NCBI RefSeq assembly: GCF_009389715.1
Contig: NC_052404.1
Span: 10,672,480 to 10,736,479 of the forward strand
Length of the DNA stretch: 64,000 nt
Origin: Phoenix dactylifera
Taxonomy: Eukaryota > Streptophyta > Magnoliopsida > Arecales > Arecaceae
Reading direction: 5' to 3'
Part shown: positions 11,801 to 22,145 of the stretch, one piece after another
Layout of the letters: the number at the start of each line of letters is the position of its first letter
Numbering within the stretch: position 1 is the stretch's first letter
Translations under genes and position numbers: made by a program
The notes under the pieces: generated by a model
What the model was told of the DNA's origin: nothing
The model's input: the letters and a program-made list of their open reading frames with translations, nothing else
Databases searched by the model: none

Positions 11801-12947
11801 AGTTAGCCCTGGTTGCCGCATTTCCACAAAGTGCATTCCAGCCTCCCTGCAAGCCCATCTCATAACCCTTCTCCTCAAAATCATCCTGATCATCACTCAT
11901 CTGATGTCTAGGCCTTTGAGAATTCCCCAAATCATAGTCTGCAACTTGATCCTGCCAGGGAAGAGATAACAGCGACATGGGCATTCTAGTCTTTGCCTCC
12001 GCACTATGCTTAGCAGCAGAGGGATACTGACCTGCTGCTCCCAAGTACTCCTTTTGGGCAGAGACTTTGGGAGCGGCAACCTTCAGCACCCCCTTTGAGT
12101 TTTCTTTCCCAATCTTCATCTGCTCCATAGGCATACCACTCCCACGAGACATGATATCAAAGGAAAGCCTTGATGACTGCACTGCCCGCCGATCCATTTT
12201 AAACCTTTTATTCCAGTAACGATCACCTGAATCCCCACTCTCTGAATCCGTCTCAGACTCCATGTCTCCATCCCTCTCATAACACAAAGGCCTCTGGCTC
12301 CTCAGAATATTCAACAGCCGAAGCCTTTCTTCGATGCCATACCCTGCACAATTCTGCCAAGCATCCCTTATCCGGAAAAGGCTTCCCACCATAGCATTCT
12401 GATACTTGCACAGGTAATGGTAGTGCTGGCGCCTCTGAAAGAAGTTCACTCCCCGGCGGTAAAGAACAATCCTCGGGTCACAAAGCCCGGCTTTCAGCCG
12501 ATTGAACAGCTCGACAAGCGGGCTCCCAAAGTGGACGTTTTGCGCCGAGAACAGCTCCTTCAGAGTCCGGCCAAACGTCTCCTGGTCCATATCAGGGAGG
12601 TACTCAGCCAAGGCAAACCGCTCCTCCTCAGAGAGGCAGTCGTTCCAGGTCTCCAGCGAGAGGACCGTCCCCAAGTCAGGAAGATCATAGAGCTCCAGCG
12701 GGATGCTGCAGCTCTGGTTCCCCACTTGGCATAACTCAGTCCCGGCCTCAGCAAGCTCGGAAATATCGAACTCGTCGGATCCCATCCCAGAGTCGACATC
12801 CGAGACATCGGCACCATCAGTCTCCGACGCCGAACTCCGAGTCCGGACCTCCTCTTCGTCCTCCTCACTCGACACACTGCCCCGACTCCCCGGCGAGGAA
12901 TCACCGTCCAGCCTCGAAACCCTAAGGCTATTCTTCATAATCGCCAT
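8847..12947 (-). CDS. NFRKB-like protein (INO80 complex subunit G type)
   Basis: The single coding exon encodes about 1366 residues. It is the plant homologue of nuclear factor related to kappa-B-binding protein, a subunit associated with the INO80 chromatin remodeller in the nucleus. Visible features are: an acidic Ser/Glu/Asp-rich N-terminus (residues 1-60); a conserved block with CSIPLELYDLPDL, EERFALAEYLPDMDQETF and RRGVNFFQRRQHYHYL (about 80-190), corresponding to the N-terminal DEUBAD-like region; a long charged, disordered middle with KKKGKRK-type basic patches; and a winged-helix-like region (about 1080-1220, ending LWVYLHRDREEEEFEDD). I chose the ATG at 12947 (MAIMKN) because plant homologues start MAI and it has a good context, CCATGG; an upstream in-frame ATG at 12968 adds seven residues. 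A leader intron is probable (donor at 13118). The family match is strong; the complex membership is inferred from animals. Confidence 0.9.
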   Translation of the reverse strand: MAIMKNSLRVSRLDGDSSPGSRGSVSSEEDEEEVRTRSSASETDGADVSDVDSGMGSDEFDISELAEAGTELCQVGNQSCSIPLELYDLPDLGTVLSLETWNDCLSEEERFALAEYLPDMDQETFGRTLKELFSAQNVHFGSPLVELFNRLKAGLCDPRIVLYRRGVNFFQRRQHYHYLCKYQNAMVGSLFRIRDAWQNCAGYGIEERLRLLNILRSQRPLCYERDGDMESETDSESGDSGDRYWNKRFKMDRRAVQSSRLSFDIMSRGSGMPMEQMKIGKENSKGVLKVAAPKVSAQKEYLGAAGQYPSAAKHSAEAKTRMPMSLLSLPWQDQVADYDLGNSQRPRHQMSDDQDDFEEKGYEMGLQGGWNALCGNAATRANLLKLGKKNELRKRDGRGIFGDDGPDGYDRLPHYQGRSRNSDQAVTIASYDHRSLDTLKKYSEERTYPARERPQHQPLKGSQVDQSAGSHPFQHNKMLEEAISMDRGKKWKVRDGNKTGKSRVGHYSKIKSYKTTPAQMDDSYFHSDLRAKTLQGKIKNKSPQYEGMGMNDARGSTMYSQSEETESDSSDQVEEDGGTNHSVRKLGHLSGDLEVYHLGVAKSLSDSKKVNKLTKMDQKVYSHFADRATSICTKEVEPYATKGKHKGKTNEPNYLSDVKLKKKGQIPKSNEKLQPSLLKMYNTEKKRKGMIDLETSSQKPVYLRDYGRGMLAEHKENLDGSSRLLGNQMRVYKSGKGKQPSDALTIEANHYERPNMSLLECNSVKKKTKVKAEGMCVDEPDEPLYQQSSPKQQIDDHNVKKKKGKRKADAASDSLIVATSEPVIPEKGTADIEPEGELQKKPFTLITPTIHTGFSFSIIHLLSAVRKAMVTPHAEDLTVIGNHHEKNVGRLMREEQNNLLQVANGTQVLHSHENMDGYTSEHAGQNKLPSLTVQEIVNHVRSNPGDPCILETQEPLQDLVRGVLKIFSSKTAPLGAKGWKALVFYEKSNKSWMWISPVTTSSSDNDTVEETSAEAWGIPHKMLVKLVDAFANWLKSGQKTLQQIGSLPAPPISMLSNLDEKERFKDLRAQKSLNTISPSSDEVRAYFRKEELLRYSIPDRAFSYTAADGKKSIVAPLRRGGGKPTSKARDHFMLKHDRPPHVTILCLVRDAAARLPGSIGTRADVCTLIRDSQYIVEDVSDAQVNQVVSGALDRLHYERDPCVQFDGDRKLWVYLHRDREEEEFEDDGTSSTKKWKRPRKDATDQSDMGTVNDGSYHASGDPAMGGSTARYHYDPDLNNIKSSSIKAGEKPELYNDLRPDVENIQSFVDSKPGTRNQSNSLSWEAPGLNLLEENKMVCQENSMNEDFDDEAFSREKPVGLMSTSLL

Positions 12948-12994
12948 GGCACCCCAAGAAAACACCAACCGACCACAGATTCCTCAATCTTTCC

Positions 12995-13245
12995 CCATCA
13001 AGAAAGACCTTAAAAAGACGAAAAAACAAACACAAAACCCGAAAAAGAAGATCAAACAAAGAAACCCTAGCTTCGATCGGGAGAAAGAAGGATGGGATTG
13101 GGAGCGGCGAGACGTACCGAAAGGGCGCGAACGCGAGGGATTCCGCCGTCCAAATCGAAGAATTCCACCAGGTCTCGCCGTATTAGTGGAAACCCTAGAA
13201 AGCCAAAGCGGAGACGGGGATAAGGGCGGGGCGGGTATTTATAGA
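12995..13245 (-). promoter_or_regulatory. Promoter, leader exon and leader intron of the NFRKB-like gene
   Basis: On the minus strand a TATA box, CTATAAATA (13244-13236), is followed about 30 bases later by the likely transcription start near 13205. A leader exon ends at 13118 with donor CTTTCG|GTACGTC. The acceptor should lie in 12970-13010, just before the coding exon; its exact position is uncertain. Confidence 0.5.
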
Positions 13246-13354
13246 AAGGGGGTGACGGGGCGTGGGGGGCGGGCGAAGAAGACGACGAGGACGTGGGCGC
13301 CTGTGGGTCGTCGGATGGAGCGTAGGAGAAGGTTCCCAGATGGATAAATAAAAC

Positions 13355-13530
13355 GAGGAGGAGAGAGAGAGGGGAGGATGGGGTGGGGGAGGGGGATAGG
13401 GGTGGGAAATAAATATAAAGAGAGAGAGGAAAGGGGCAAATAGAGAGGGTGAGAGAGAAGTGGGGAAGAGAGGTGGGGTGGAAGGCGTGTTCGCGGGCGA
13501 AGGGAAAGGAGGGGGGGCAGAGTGGGGGCC
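13355..13530 (+). repeat. Purine-rich (GA/GGG) low-complexity tract
   Basis: Runs such as GAGGAGAGAGAGAGGGG and GGGGTGGGGG dominate. This is upstream of the NFRKB-like gene's TATA box and may be promoter-proximal GA/CT sequence. The open frames across it are compositional. Confidence 0.6.
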
Positions 13531-13892
13531 GTGGGACGGCGACCCAGCACCGAAACGGAGACGGACAAATAATATAACGTTTCGGATTCAGTAGCGGGTG
13601 GGGTTTGGTCTATGGCGGTTATTAGGGAAACCTAGCCGTTGGATTTGGAGATCGGGTGGTTTTAACAGCGGGAGTGATGTTAGATCACCACCGTTGGTGG
13701 TGCGGGTTCTGGCCTCCTCGCGGCTTGGGTTTGAGCTCACGCGGGAAACTCGTAACCGCCGGGAAATACGAATAGGCTTACAGTAAAATACTATTTAAGC
13801 ACGTGCATCCTGCCACGTGGATGGTTCGCCGAGGAGTAATTTTTTTTTATTATTCCATGAATACGCCCCTCCTCCCATGGCTATAGTGTATA

Positions 13893-15687
13893 TGTGAAGG
13901 CCTGGTCCGGACCAGTTGACCGGCCTAAAAAAAGAGGCTGACCATGCATCCACCCCGTGCGCTGGCTGAGGAAGACTCCCAAAAAGTCTTAATCCTCTCC
14001 TGCAGTTTCGGCCAGGATGAGGAATCTTAGAATTGCAGGAACCCTAGGCTCCTCTATAAGAGAGAGCCCCAACCTCCATAGCCTTCCACCTTAAACAACA
14101 TCTCTTCTTTCTTTCTCCTTCTTCTGCTTTCTCCCTTTGAGTTCATAGTTGTCTGTCACTATCCTCACCAAAATCGAGGTTGCCAACGCCTCCGAAACTA
14201 AGGTAACCCTTTGACCTTCTTCACCTTTCCTTGTTCTTCTTTCCATGATTTGGAATCACGGCCTTTGGCCGAAAAATCGGCAAAAAATTGCTTAGAGAAA
14301 AGAATCCACTATTTTGTTATGTTCCGCCTTCTGCCCTCTTTTTCTGACCATCCGGCCCTATTGAGTATCCCTAAAAGCATTATTGATGAACCTTGTTGAA
14401 CGATCTTAGCCTTGATCAAATCTCTGCCTTATAATTCATTAAAAAATTTATTTAGACCTGACTCATCCAGAACTATTGTTCGCTCGGTTAAGTCTTCTCT
14501 TATTATTTTTGATTCTACTAAAGTCATCTAATAAAAATTAATTTTGCTTTTAATATTTTTTAAATAGGTTTAGCAGATTTGCCAAATAACGTTTGATGAT
14601 CTAAGGCGAATGAGATAAATAGATCTTACACTTCTTATTATTTTTCAAATTATTATATTTTTCATGCATAAAATTTGCTTGTGTAGATATTATATTTTTC
14701 TTAAACTTATAGATCAGCATATATATTATGAAAATCATGCTTTATTATAAAAAAATAGTTCTATTAATAATTTTTAATGAAGATGGTTTGTCTATGAAAT
14801 ATGAATATAATCATGTCATTTAGTATTTTCAATCTACTTATGTGTATGTTTTAAGAAAAAGATATAAATACTTTAAAGGCTCTCAGATAGCTATGTACGA
14901 CCCTCTAGACTTGTGGAAGATCGACACTCTGAGCTAACATCCATACAAAATATAACCATATTAGCAGGATAAAGTTGGCATACAAAACATGAATCTTTGT
15001 TGATTACAAAATATAGCTCTATCACAAGTATAAAATGATCGTAGCATGAATATCTGCGAGCTATGTTTTGAACTATAATGTAGCTAAATAGCAAAAGAAT
15101 GATTTATGAATTTATTTGCAATATAAACTTGAAACCATGTTTATGAATTATTTGTGGCTTATCCATCCATGAGTGACTTTATGACTTGTTTAATATATCA
15201 TACTATAAAATGATTTAATTTTGCAATAGGTGTTATTTTCTTTAAATAATGCATTGACATGAAAAAACTTATACTTGATCTGATAAGATAGTGTGAGTTT
15301 TACTTATTGAGCTGTGTCGCTCACATATTTCTATTTTCTCTTTTCAGGCAAGTAGGATCTGTAGGAACGAAGGATGGTCCAATCGGAGTTCATGCTAGCA
15401 AGCTTGGCAATCTACATAATATAACTTTAAGTCTTTAGTTAATTACAAATTTGTAGATTAATAATTTTCTAAATATTGAGAATTATAGGTTTAGCTTTTA
15501 TGTTTAGATTTAGATGCTTTGAACCGATGTTTACTTTGTTGTTTAATAAATGAAGAATTTGGATTTCTATTTATTATATTTTGCTTGACGTGGATTGGAA
15601 GCTAGATGAAATGGTTGGCTTCATGTTATCGTGGATTGTATTTCTCGGTAGCATGGCCGTGTTATGTCCCGGATTTAAAACGTGACA
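13893..15687 (+). mobile_element. Solo LTR of an LTR retrotransposon
   Basis: The segment begins TGTGAAGG and ends ACGTGACA (TG...CA), and is flanked by a perfect 5-bp duplication GTATA (13888-13892 and 15688-15692). Length is 1795 bp. It has a TATA-like CTATAAG at about 14054-14060 followed by a CT-rich leader, and an AATAAA near 15545. There is no gag or pol and I see no second LTR within the segment. This fits LTR-LTR recombination that left one LTR; the size suggests a Gypsy-type element, but no protein supports that. The short frames inside are noise. Confidence 0.75.
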
Positions 15688-15692
15688 GTATA

Positions 15693-16255
15693 CTTGCAAC
15701 ATTTCAGCCTTGAGTTGTAGCTCATTTGCAACTCAACTTGCAGCATATAGTTTGGGCATAGGCAACCCAATAGGTGGGCTTGACCCCGCTTGCAGGTTGA
15801 CCTGCAGGCAGGTTAAACTACAGGGATCCAAACAGCCTCATAGTAGGTATCATGCCCTGAGGCATGCAGCTTAAGAGTTAAGAGATCAAGACTTTAGTAT
15901 ATGTAGGGTTTAGCCAGACCTATGAAATGCTACACGCACAATATTATAACTTGGCACTTCAACATTTCAACCCGGAAGAGAGTCTGGAGCTCGAGCCTAT
16001 GGATCTGACGACCCACTAGCTCCCGGCCCATGATAAGCAAGGCCCATTACAAGTGCTTGGGACAGAGACAGGTAGACTAGGCAACGAAAGCAACGTAGGT
16101 AACATGAAGTCAAGGGAAAAATATAGAAAGTCCGCATGCTATGGAGAAATGAAATAAATGGTCCAAAAATTTGAAAGGTTCGTTTGAAAGTTAGGTGGCC
16201 ACTGACCCGGCAATAGAACAGCTGCTCTCGCCCTTTATTAGATTCTTTCCATTGA
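15693..16255. other. Spacer with no recognised gene
   Basis: Mixed-composition sequence with no coding or RNA feature I can support. Confidence 0.4.
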
Positions 16256-16451
16256 TAACTTCATCTTGAAAGAAGGCTAATTCCTATGGACTCAGCGGAT
16301 TGGGTCGCGTCACTTGCTGCTTATCATTCAGAAGATTTTCTATAAACCCAATAGACTTTTCCTTCTACTTTATGCAGTCTTCTTGCTAGTGATGTAGCTG
16401 GCTATACTCATGCCAGAGCTGTGTGATTAGCCGATTTATCAAAAAAAAAAG
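16256..16451 (+). mobile_element. LINE 3' end with RNase H remnant
   Basis: A short frame starting about 16287 reads DSADWVASLAAYHSEDFL. It resembles the C-terminus of the RNase H domain found at the end of plant L1-type LINE ORFs (ADW-ASY---HS--VLW), then meets a stop. The 3' part resembles the fragment at 50.3 kb and ends in an A-tract (16440-16451), as expected for a target-primed insertion truncated at its 5' end. Not functional. Confidence 0.6.
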
Positions 16452-16459
16452 AAGAAGGC

Positions 16460-18096
16460 TAATTCAACCACCACTTATGCAAAAATATTCACCATGAACA
16501 GTCTGTTCTTCTCCTCTATCAACCTTTAGCCTTTCATTCCATGCTTACCCTATCTTTGGGAGGTTTGTTTCATTTGAAATCAAGATCATGTCCATTGAAC
16601 AAGGGGTGAGGGATCGGTGATATATACGTACACAAATTAGGGAAGAAAAAAAAGGAAAAGAAATGGTTGCATTTGACCGAACGACAAATGCCGATCGGAA
16701 TAGCATATTCCATAGATTTGTTATTGATACCTTGGACGGATATCATTATTCTCTTCTATATCTTGATTGAAAATTTATCATCTTGCGATCTGCAATCTCT
16801 CACTCTATTTAGTTCTGGTACATGAACCCAAAGTCAGGCCAGCTGGATGTTATAATTGTTGCATGAAATTGTGCAGGTAATTTGTTGTAATGGTACAGCG
16901 ACTTGAAGAAGATTCAACTTATCAAGGTGTACATTGATATATAAAACTAGTTGATTGTCGTCCAAGGCAGCTCATCTAATCTAACCTGCCATTACTTCAC
17001 AAATCGATAGCTCCTCAATGAACGATGGAGCAACGCCAGCCGAGCATCATAATGCCAAATCTGACACCCAATGTAAATGCACCATGTCCTAAAACACTAC
17101 TGGACTCCTAACAAGAAAAAAAAAATCAGCAGAAATGATCACAAGACGAACAGTCGCATGCAGGTCCTGCACACAGTGGTTTATTTCCTTCTCATTTCAC
17201 TCATCTATATATATATATTGTGTGTATATACATGTATGTATATATGCTTGTTTTTATGACCAAAAGCTTCATCATGTGGAAGCACGTATTTGGTTCATCT
17301 CCTGGAATACATGGGCTCATGATGACTACCATCTTGGTAGTCTCAGCCGAAGTAGCATTTCATGGGCCTATAATAATAGGAATACTAATACCGATACAAC
17401 TAGGGCAACTGAAGAGGATAGAGGTTTTAATAGTGTAGTTGACTAGATAGCATTTTATATGGTCAACTATATAGAGTTAGCTTTATAGAATTCTAAGATA
17501 TGTCTTTCTATCTTATTAAATATTTTGTTTTCCAATTCTTTTAGGTTTAGTTATAGTCTTTTGATTTTATTTATCCATTTTACCACAAAAAAAAAAAAAA
17601 TGTATCTTTCGTACAGAAAAGATTCGGCTTTCTTAGTATGACTCTACCATTAGATTACACGATGATTGCTTTAAGCGCTGTGCAGATAAATAAAGCAACA
17701 AGTTTAAGATGCTTTGAGGTCTATATTGACTATGATCCAATGGTCAACATTGTGAAAAAAACAACGATCAGTCTTAGATGCGAAAGATTCAACCTGGAAT
17801 CAGCTAAAGATTGTGAACTCATCGTCATGAGGCTGAGGTAGCCTATTTTTTTTCTCTCGTATGATATAAATCTGAAATAGACATCTTATTTACCAAAAAA
17901 GAAAAAAAAAAAATGGACGTCTTGCCATGTATGACGTCTAAATTTCTTTTTTTTATTCTTGTTCTCTATATGGTATGAAGCTGTGATGCTTTTGGGAAGC
18001 AAGAGACTGGGGATTTGGCAGGCGTTTTGGATTTCTAGGATGTTATTATGATGCTCTGCCGCTGCTCTAGTCTCTTTTCATTCCTTTCTTTCTTTA
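16460..18096. other. Spacer with no recognised gene
   Basis: Includes poly-A tracts near 17585 and 17895 and an AT-rich (TA)n stretch near 17205-17245. Short open frames at 17135-17446 and 17638-17841 have no recognisable domain. Confidence 0.4.
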
Positions 18097-18101
18097 TATT
18101 T

Positions 18102-18390
18102 TGTTACACATCACTATGTATTACAGTTGAAGCCTAACTGAAGTCAAACTAAATTATGTTATTCAGTTACTCAGTTAGTTTTTGTTATTGTAATTATCCA
18201 TTCATTTAGAACAGTTATAAGATCCCTATATATATATATATATATATATATATCTTATATCCTCAGCTTGTATAAGTACAGAAGTAAGAGATAAAGCTAG
18301 GTAGCCTACTCGGCTTACTCTGTTTCTTTCTTCCAAGATTATTCTCTTCTAAATACTCTTTTCATTCCCTTCTTCATATGAAAATTTACA
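18102..18390 (+). repeat. 5' LTR of the copia-like element
   Basis: Starts TGTTACACATC and ends ATTTACA directly against the primer-binding site. It contains a (TA)n run at about 18221-18253, presumably the TATA region, and a TCT-rich segment after it. Confidence 0.7.
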
Positions 18391-18402
18391 TGGTATCAGA
18401 GC
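18391..18402 (+). other. Retrotransposon primer-binding site
   Basis: TGGTATCAGAGC is complementary to the 3' part used from initiator methionine tRNA in plant copia elements. Its position immediately after the LTR fixes the LTR boundary. Confidence 0.8.
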
Positions 18403-18420
18403 ATTAAGAGCTTTCTTCTA

Positions 18421-18950
18421 TGGCTGCCTTTGCCAACAGCAATGCGGATTCTATTTCTTCACCGCTTTAGAGCATATTTGAAGATCCCATGAGTCTTTAT
18501 TTTTTACATCATGGCGACAGCACAGATTCGCATCTTATATCTTTAATTTTAAATGAAGAAAACTATTCAACTTAGAGCAGATCTATGATCATGGCTCTAA
18601 GTGTTAAAAACAAGGAAAGATTCATCGATGGAAGCATTCCTCAACCCCATCGAATGATCTGTATCATATAGCCTAGATAAGGTGCAACATGGTTGTTTCA
18701 GTATGGATTTTAAACTCAATCCCTAAAGAAATGAATACTAGTGTAATCTACATGGAGACAGCAAGAGAGATTTGGCTCGATTTAAAGGAAACATTTAGCC
18801 AAAGCAACGGACCAAGAATTTACCATTTGCATAAAGCTATTTCATCCCTTTTTCAGAGTAATGGGAGTGTAATCACTTACTTTACCCGTTTGAAGGGACT
18901 TTGGGAGCAGTTGGCCAATTTCAGACCTCAGACAATAGAATTTAGTTCGA
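18421..18950 (+). pseudogene. Degraded copia-type gag (UBN2/Retrotran_gag family)
   Basis: The reading begins MAAFANSNADS. It shows gag hallmarks: LILNEENYST, then a block with VSVWILNSIPKE, IWLDLKETFSQSNGPRIY and ITYFTRLKGLWEQL. Three in-frame TAG codons interrupt the N-terminal portion, one of them where relatives carry tryptophan. A frameshift near 18650 changes the frame before the longer stretch at 18689-18945. The sequence stops well before the zinc knuckle, where it runs into the inverted LTR start. No functional product is expected. Confidence 0.8.
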
Positions 18951-19130
18951 CTTCAGTGAGGCTTCAACTGTAATACATGGTGATGTGTAACATATTTCTC
19001 CATTTGGTTCGCTTCTGTCTTCTTATTTGTAGTATATATATTAATATTGTATGTATTTTGTAAGGAAGGGGGAGATAGGAGCACTTGGAATGTTATCGCT
19101 AAAGACAAAGTGATGATGAGTAACTTAGCT

Positions 19131-19139
19131 GTGTGTGTG

Positions 19140-19184
<45 letters not shown>
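19131..19184 (+). repeat. Microsatellite (GT)n(GA)n
   Basis: A compound dinucleotide repeat: about 13 GT units, with one break, followed by about 14 GA units. Confidence 0.95.
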
Positions 19185-19186
<2 letters not shown>

Positions 19187-19189
19187 CAG

Positions 19190-20320
19190 CATCTCTGAAC
19201 GTTCTTTCTTCTGCGTTCACCTGAGCTCTAATCTATGTAATGGGGTGCTTTCATGCATGCAGAGCAAGACGCCGTGTGTCTCTCGACGTATGATGAAATT
19301 AAAATAAGTATCTTCCATTCAACTCCCTGATCCAAGTTGAATTTTGAAAGTTACATGCGGCAAACTTTCAAATTACATCTAAAGCCAAAAATTATTGCTA
19401 AAGAAACCTTAATGCGAATCAGGTTTGGGCAATTACTAGGGAAATAGTATCATGTTCTCAAGATGTGCATTGGCAATAGATAATTTGGCTGATGGGAGTG
19501 CACATATTTCAAAGTAAGTTGACTTGCACTCATCTCTGTGTAAGCCTATACTCTTGGAGACCAATGGAAGCACCCATAACCCAAGGATCTAGGTCAATAA
19601 AAATGCCATTATAAATTGCATGTACAGCATCTGACTTAGATGGTAGGACCAATTCTTATGTCAAACATAACCTATGGTGGCATTATTAGATTGGCATAGT
19701 GAAGAAACAGCATTTGAGATAATGCTACCTCGATTCAATTTTTCCCTGTATATTGACCTGCACTTGTAAAACGCTGGAGAGATATAACTCATGGGTGAGC
19801 TGGACAGCAATAACCACTGGAAAGCAAATCAAAGTCCATTATTAATCATGAGACATGAGAATATTTATAGTTTAGAAACCTACTTCCAAAGAAATCATTT
19901 GGAAATCCTTTACAAAGCAAAAGCTTCCTCAACTGCCCAAAAAGAAAGAAAGAAAGAAAGAAAACTAAAGCTTCTCGCACAATGGCTACCTGCCATTACT
20001 AATAACTCTTGCACTAAATGCACTAAAAGAGAAGGATAGGTGGTGTGCAGTGAAGAGCACCGAGACAGAGAAGGAAATTCATCATAAATGGCATAATTAA
20101 TTCATAACCGGGCAAATTGAAGGACAAAGTTCTCCTCTTACCACCTAGCCCTACTCTTTTTGGCTTAATATATTACGTGACTAAACGATTAGATGCTCAT
20201 ATTGCTTGCTACCTTCAAGTCTCAGGCTTGAAGCCCTACCCCTTGCCTAGTTTATGTTAAATTCCACTTGGGTCTTCCCTATTCTTCTGTTCTTCTTGGG
20301 AGTTTGCAACCCACACGTCC
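19190..20320. other. Spacer with no recognised gene
   Basis: Contains an (AAAG)n tract near 19948-19972. No coding feature supported. Confidence 0.4.
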
Positions 20321-20324
20321 CTAA

Positions 20325-20449
20325 CATAACTATGTCTTCTTCTTCAACTTGTGCTAGTTTTCTAGACATAAACAAGGTTGGCTTGTTCATAACCATATCT
20401 TCTTCTTCAACTTGTGCTAGTTTCTAGACATAAACAAGGTTGGCTTGTA
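20325..20449 (+). repeat. Two-copy tandem repeat of ~63 bp
   Basis: Copies at about 20325-20387 and 20388-20449 share TCTTCTTCTTCAACTTGTGC, CTAGACATAAACAAGG and TTGGCTTGT, with few differences. Not coding. Confidence 0.85.
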
Positions 20450-21985
20450 GGAAAGATTTATGAGATGATGAACAGATGGCCCATCCGTTTCAACCACACA
20501 GATTGCTCAGTCTCTATAACCTTGGTGGTGCAGCATGCATGGAACTTTTCATCTAGCCAGATAAATTTTGAACATTTATACTAGACTCATATTACCAAAG
20601 TAATACATAGTTGCATTGTAATATTACAACACCTGCCTCCCCAGGTGCCTTGAAAAGGACTTGGTCATTGGGAGCTACAATTAGTCATCAGAGATTACCG
20701 TATAGCAACAAATTCACAAATAGATAGGTTGTGTATGATTTCAAGTCAATTAATTTCTTCGTTTTCTATTAACCTTCCTTTTTTTCTAATGGAATTGCGA
20801 GCATGCCATGTGAATCTCAAGATTATTATGCTTAATTTCATGATTGCTTTTCTTTTCCGGAAGAGAGTCTATTCGATCCTAGGGTCTGATGGACGGGCAC
20901 CTCATGGAGCAGGATGTAGGAGAAATTACATCTAGCTATTTCCTCAAGAATTTGAATTGTTGTTTTTTTATGCAACATGTGAAAGTTTGCCAACAAGTAT
21001 TCAGTGAGGTATAAAAATTTATCATATATTCTCATAATTTGGCAAGTTCGAGTGAAAGAATAGCAAACAAAGTATAGTTTACTCATATAGTTTTCTTTGT
21101 TATTTCACTGCATCATTGGAGTGCAAAATGGGCCGGCTCGACTAGTTTGACACCAAAGGATACACTGTGCATTTAAAATATGCTAATTGATTATCACAAT
21201 CAATAAATTAGCAAGTTTAAATCAACAAAACACGAAAAAAAAAAAATATGATATTGGTGGACCCAAATAACTTTAAAGTCCTGCTAATACAAATAATATT
21301 CTCTTTTTGCCCAAAGTTTCAAATTTTGTTGACAAAATTTCTTGTCTTATTTTTGAGAGAAAAAAAAGTTCATGTGTCATTAGTTCACCTGACAGCTTGT
21401 AATATAATTAAGCTTAGCATTGCTATCCTAACAGCTAAGATTCGCCATCTTGGTATTAATATAGTATCGGTATGATATGGTACAGAATTTTTTTGACGTC
21501 ATCACTGAAATGATATGGTATACATGCTCCGTACCAGTGCTCGGGCTGGCTTCATCCCATTTTCACTAAGAGTGAGAGAGGGAGAGACAAGAGCGCTGGG
21601 TTGGACTGGTCCAATGATGCAGGGCGTCATCAGCATATAATTTACTTCACGCGTAAAATGGTAGACGTAAAGGCGTGTGACAACCTACGTGTCATTCGCC
21701 CTATTCAATGACACTTCCACCAACCAAAACACTCTTGAATAGATGTCATATCCCCTTAGTTCATTTTATCAGAAAAACTCCAGAATAGATGTGGTCCAAC
21801 CCCGATTCTTTCTTTGTTTTTTAAAAAAAAAAAGAAAAGAAAGAAAGAAAGAGGTTATCCCTCCACTTCCCATCTCTGATCACCTCTCTCAACAAAAAAA
21901 AAATTCCGCAAAACCATTGACATGCACCCCCATTCACTGCCCTTCTCAGAACTACATCGGCATGACTGCACTTCCTTTCTCTCCA
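20450..21985. other. Spacer upstream of the WOX3-like gene
   Basis: No gene seen. A short GGTATGATATGGTAC-type repeat patch lies at about 21445-21545, and purine/A-rich low-complexity sequence lies at 21820-21855. The right end is presumably the WOX3 promoter. Confidence 0.4.
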
Positions 21986-21989
21986 ACAT

Positions 21990-22145
21990 TTTATATACTG
22001 CCCGCTTAGCTCTCCCTCGCACATCCCTTTTGTCTCTCGTCTTCTTTTCTCTCTCCCTTCAGTTTGCCTTCCTCCCCGATGCACCCAAAAGATAGTAAGA
22101 CATTCAGCAAGAGACAAAGCTAAGAGAGATCGATAAGAGCGAGAG
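21990..22145 (+). promoter_or_regulatory. Core promoter and leader of the WOX3-like gene
   Basis: A TATA-like TTTATATACTG (21990-22000) is followed by a CT-rich leader of about 120 bases reaching the ATG at 22146. The spacing suggests transcription starting near 22025. Confidence 0.45.

Larger units (their letters stand above)
18102..18992 (+). mobile_element. Aberrant copia-like retrotransposon insertion with inverted LTR start at its 3' end
   Basis: The 891-bp insertion is flanked by a perfect 5-bp duplication TATTT (18097-18101 and 18993-18997). It begins with a 289-bp LTR (18102-18390), followed at once by the primer-binding site TGGTATCAGAGC (initiator Met tRNA type, typical of copia elements) and a degraded gag. 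Its last 44 bases (18949-18992) are the reverse complement of its first 44 (18102-18145) with two mismatches. The insert therefore has TG...CA ends that both derive from the LTR's 5' end, and it lacks pol and a normal 3' LTR. Confidence 0.8.

Noticed and set aside
12703-13347. Long open frame on the plus strand opposite the NFRKB-like gene start
   Set aside because: It is antisense to a well-supported coding exon and leader and is composed of GC-rich low-complexity residues; no domain is visible.
17135-17446. Overlapping frames that look faintly membrane-like
   Set aside because: Neither frame resembles a known organelle or transposon protein and there is no promoter or splice context.
18102-18992. 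Reading the inverted ends as TIRs of a DNA transposon
   Set aside because: The LTR followed directly by a Met-tRNA primer-binding site, gag homology, TG...CA ends and the 5-bp duplication point to a retroelement integration instead.
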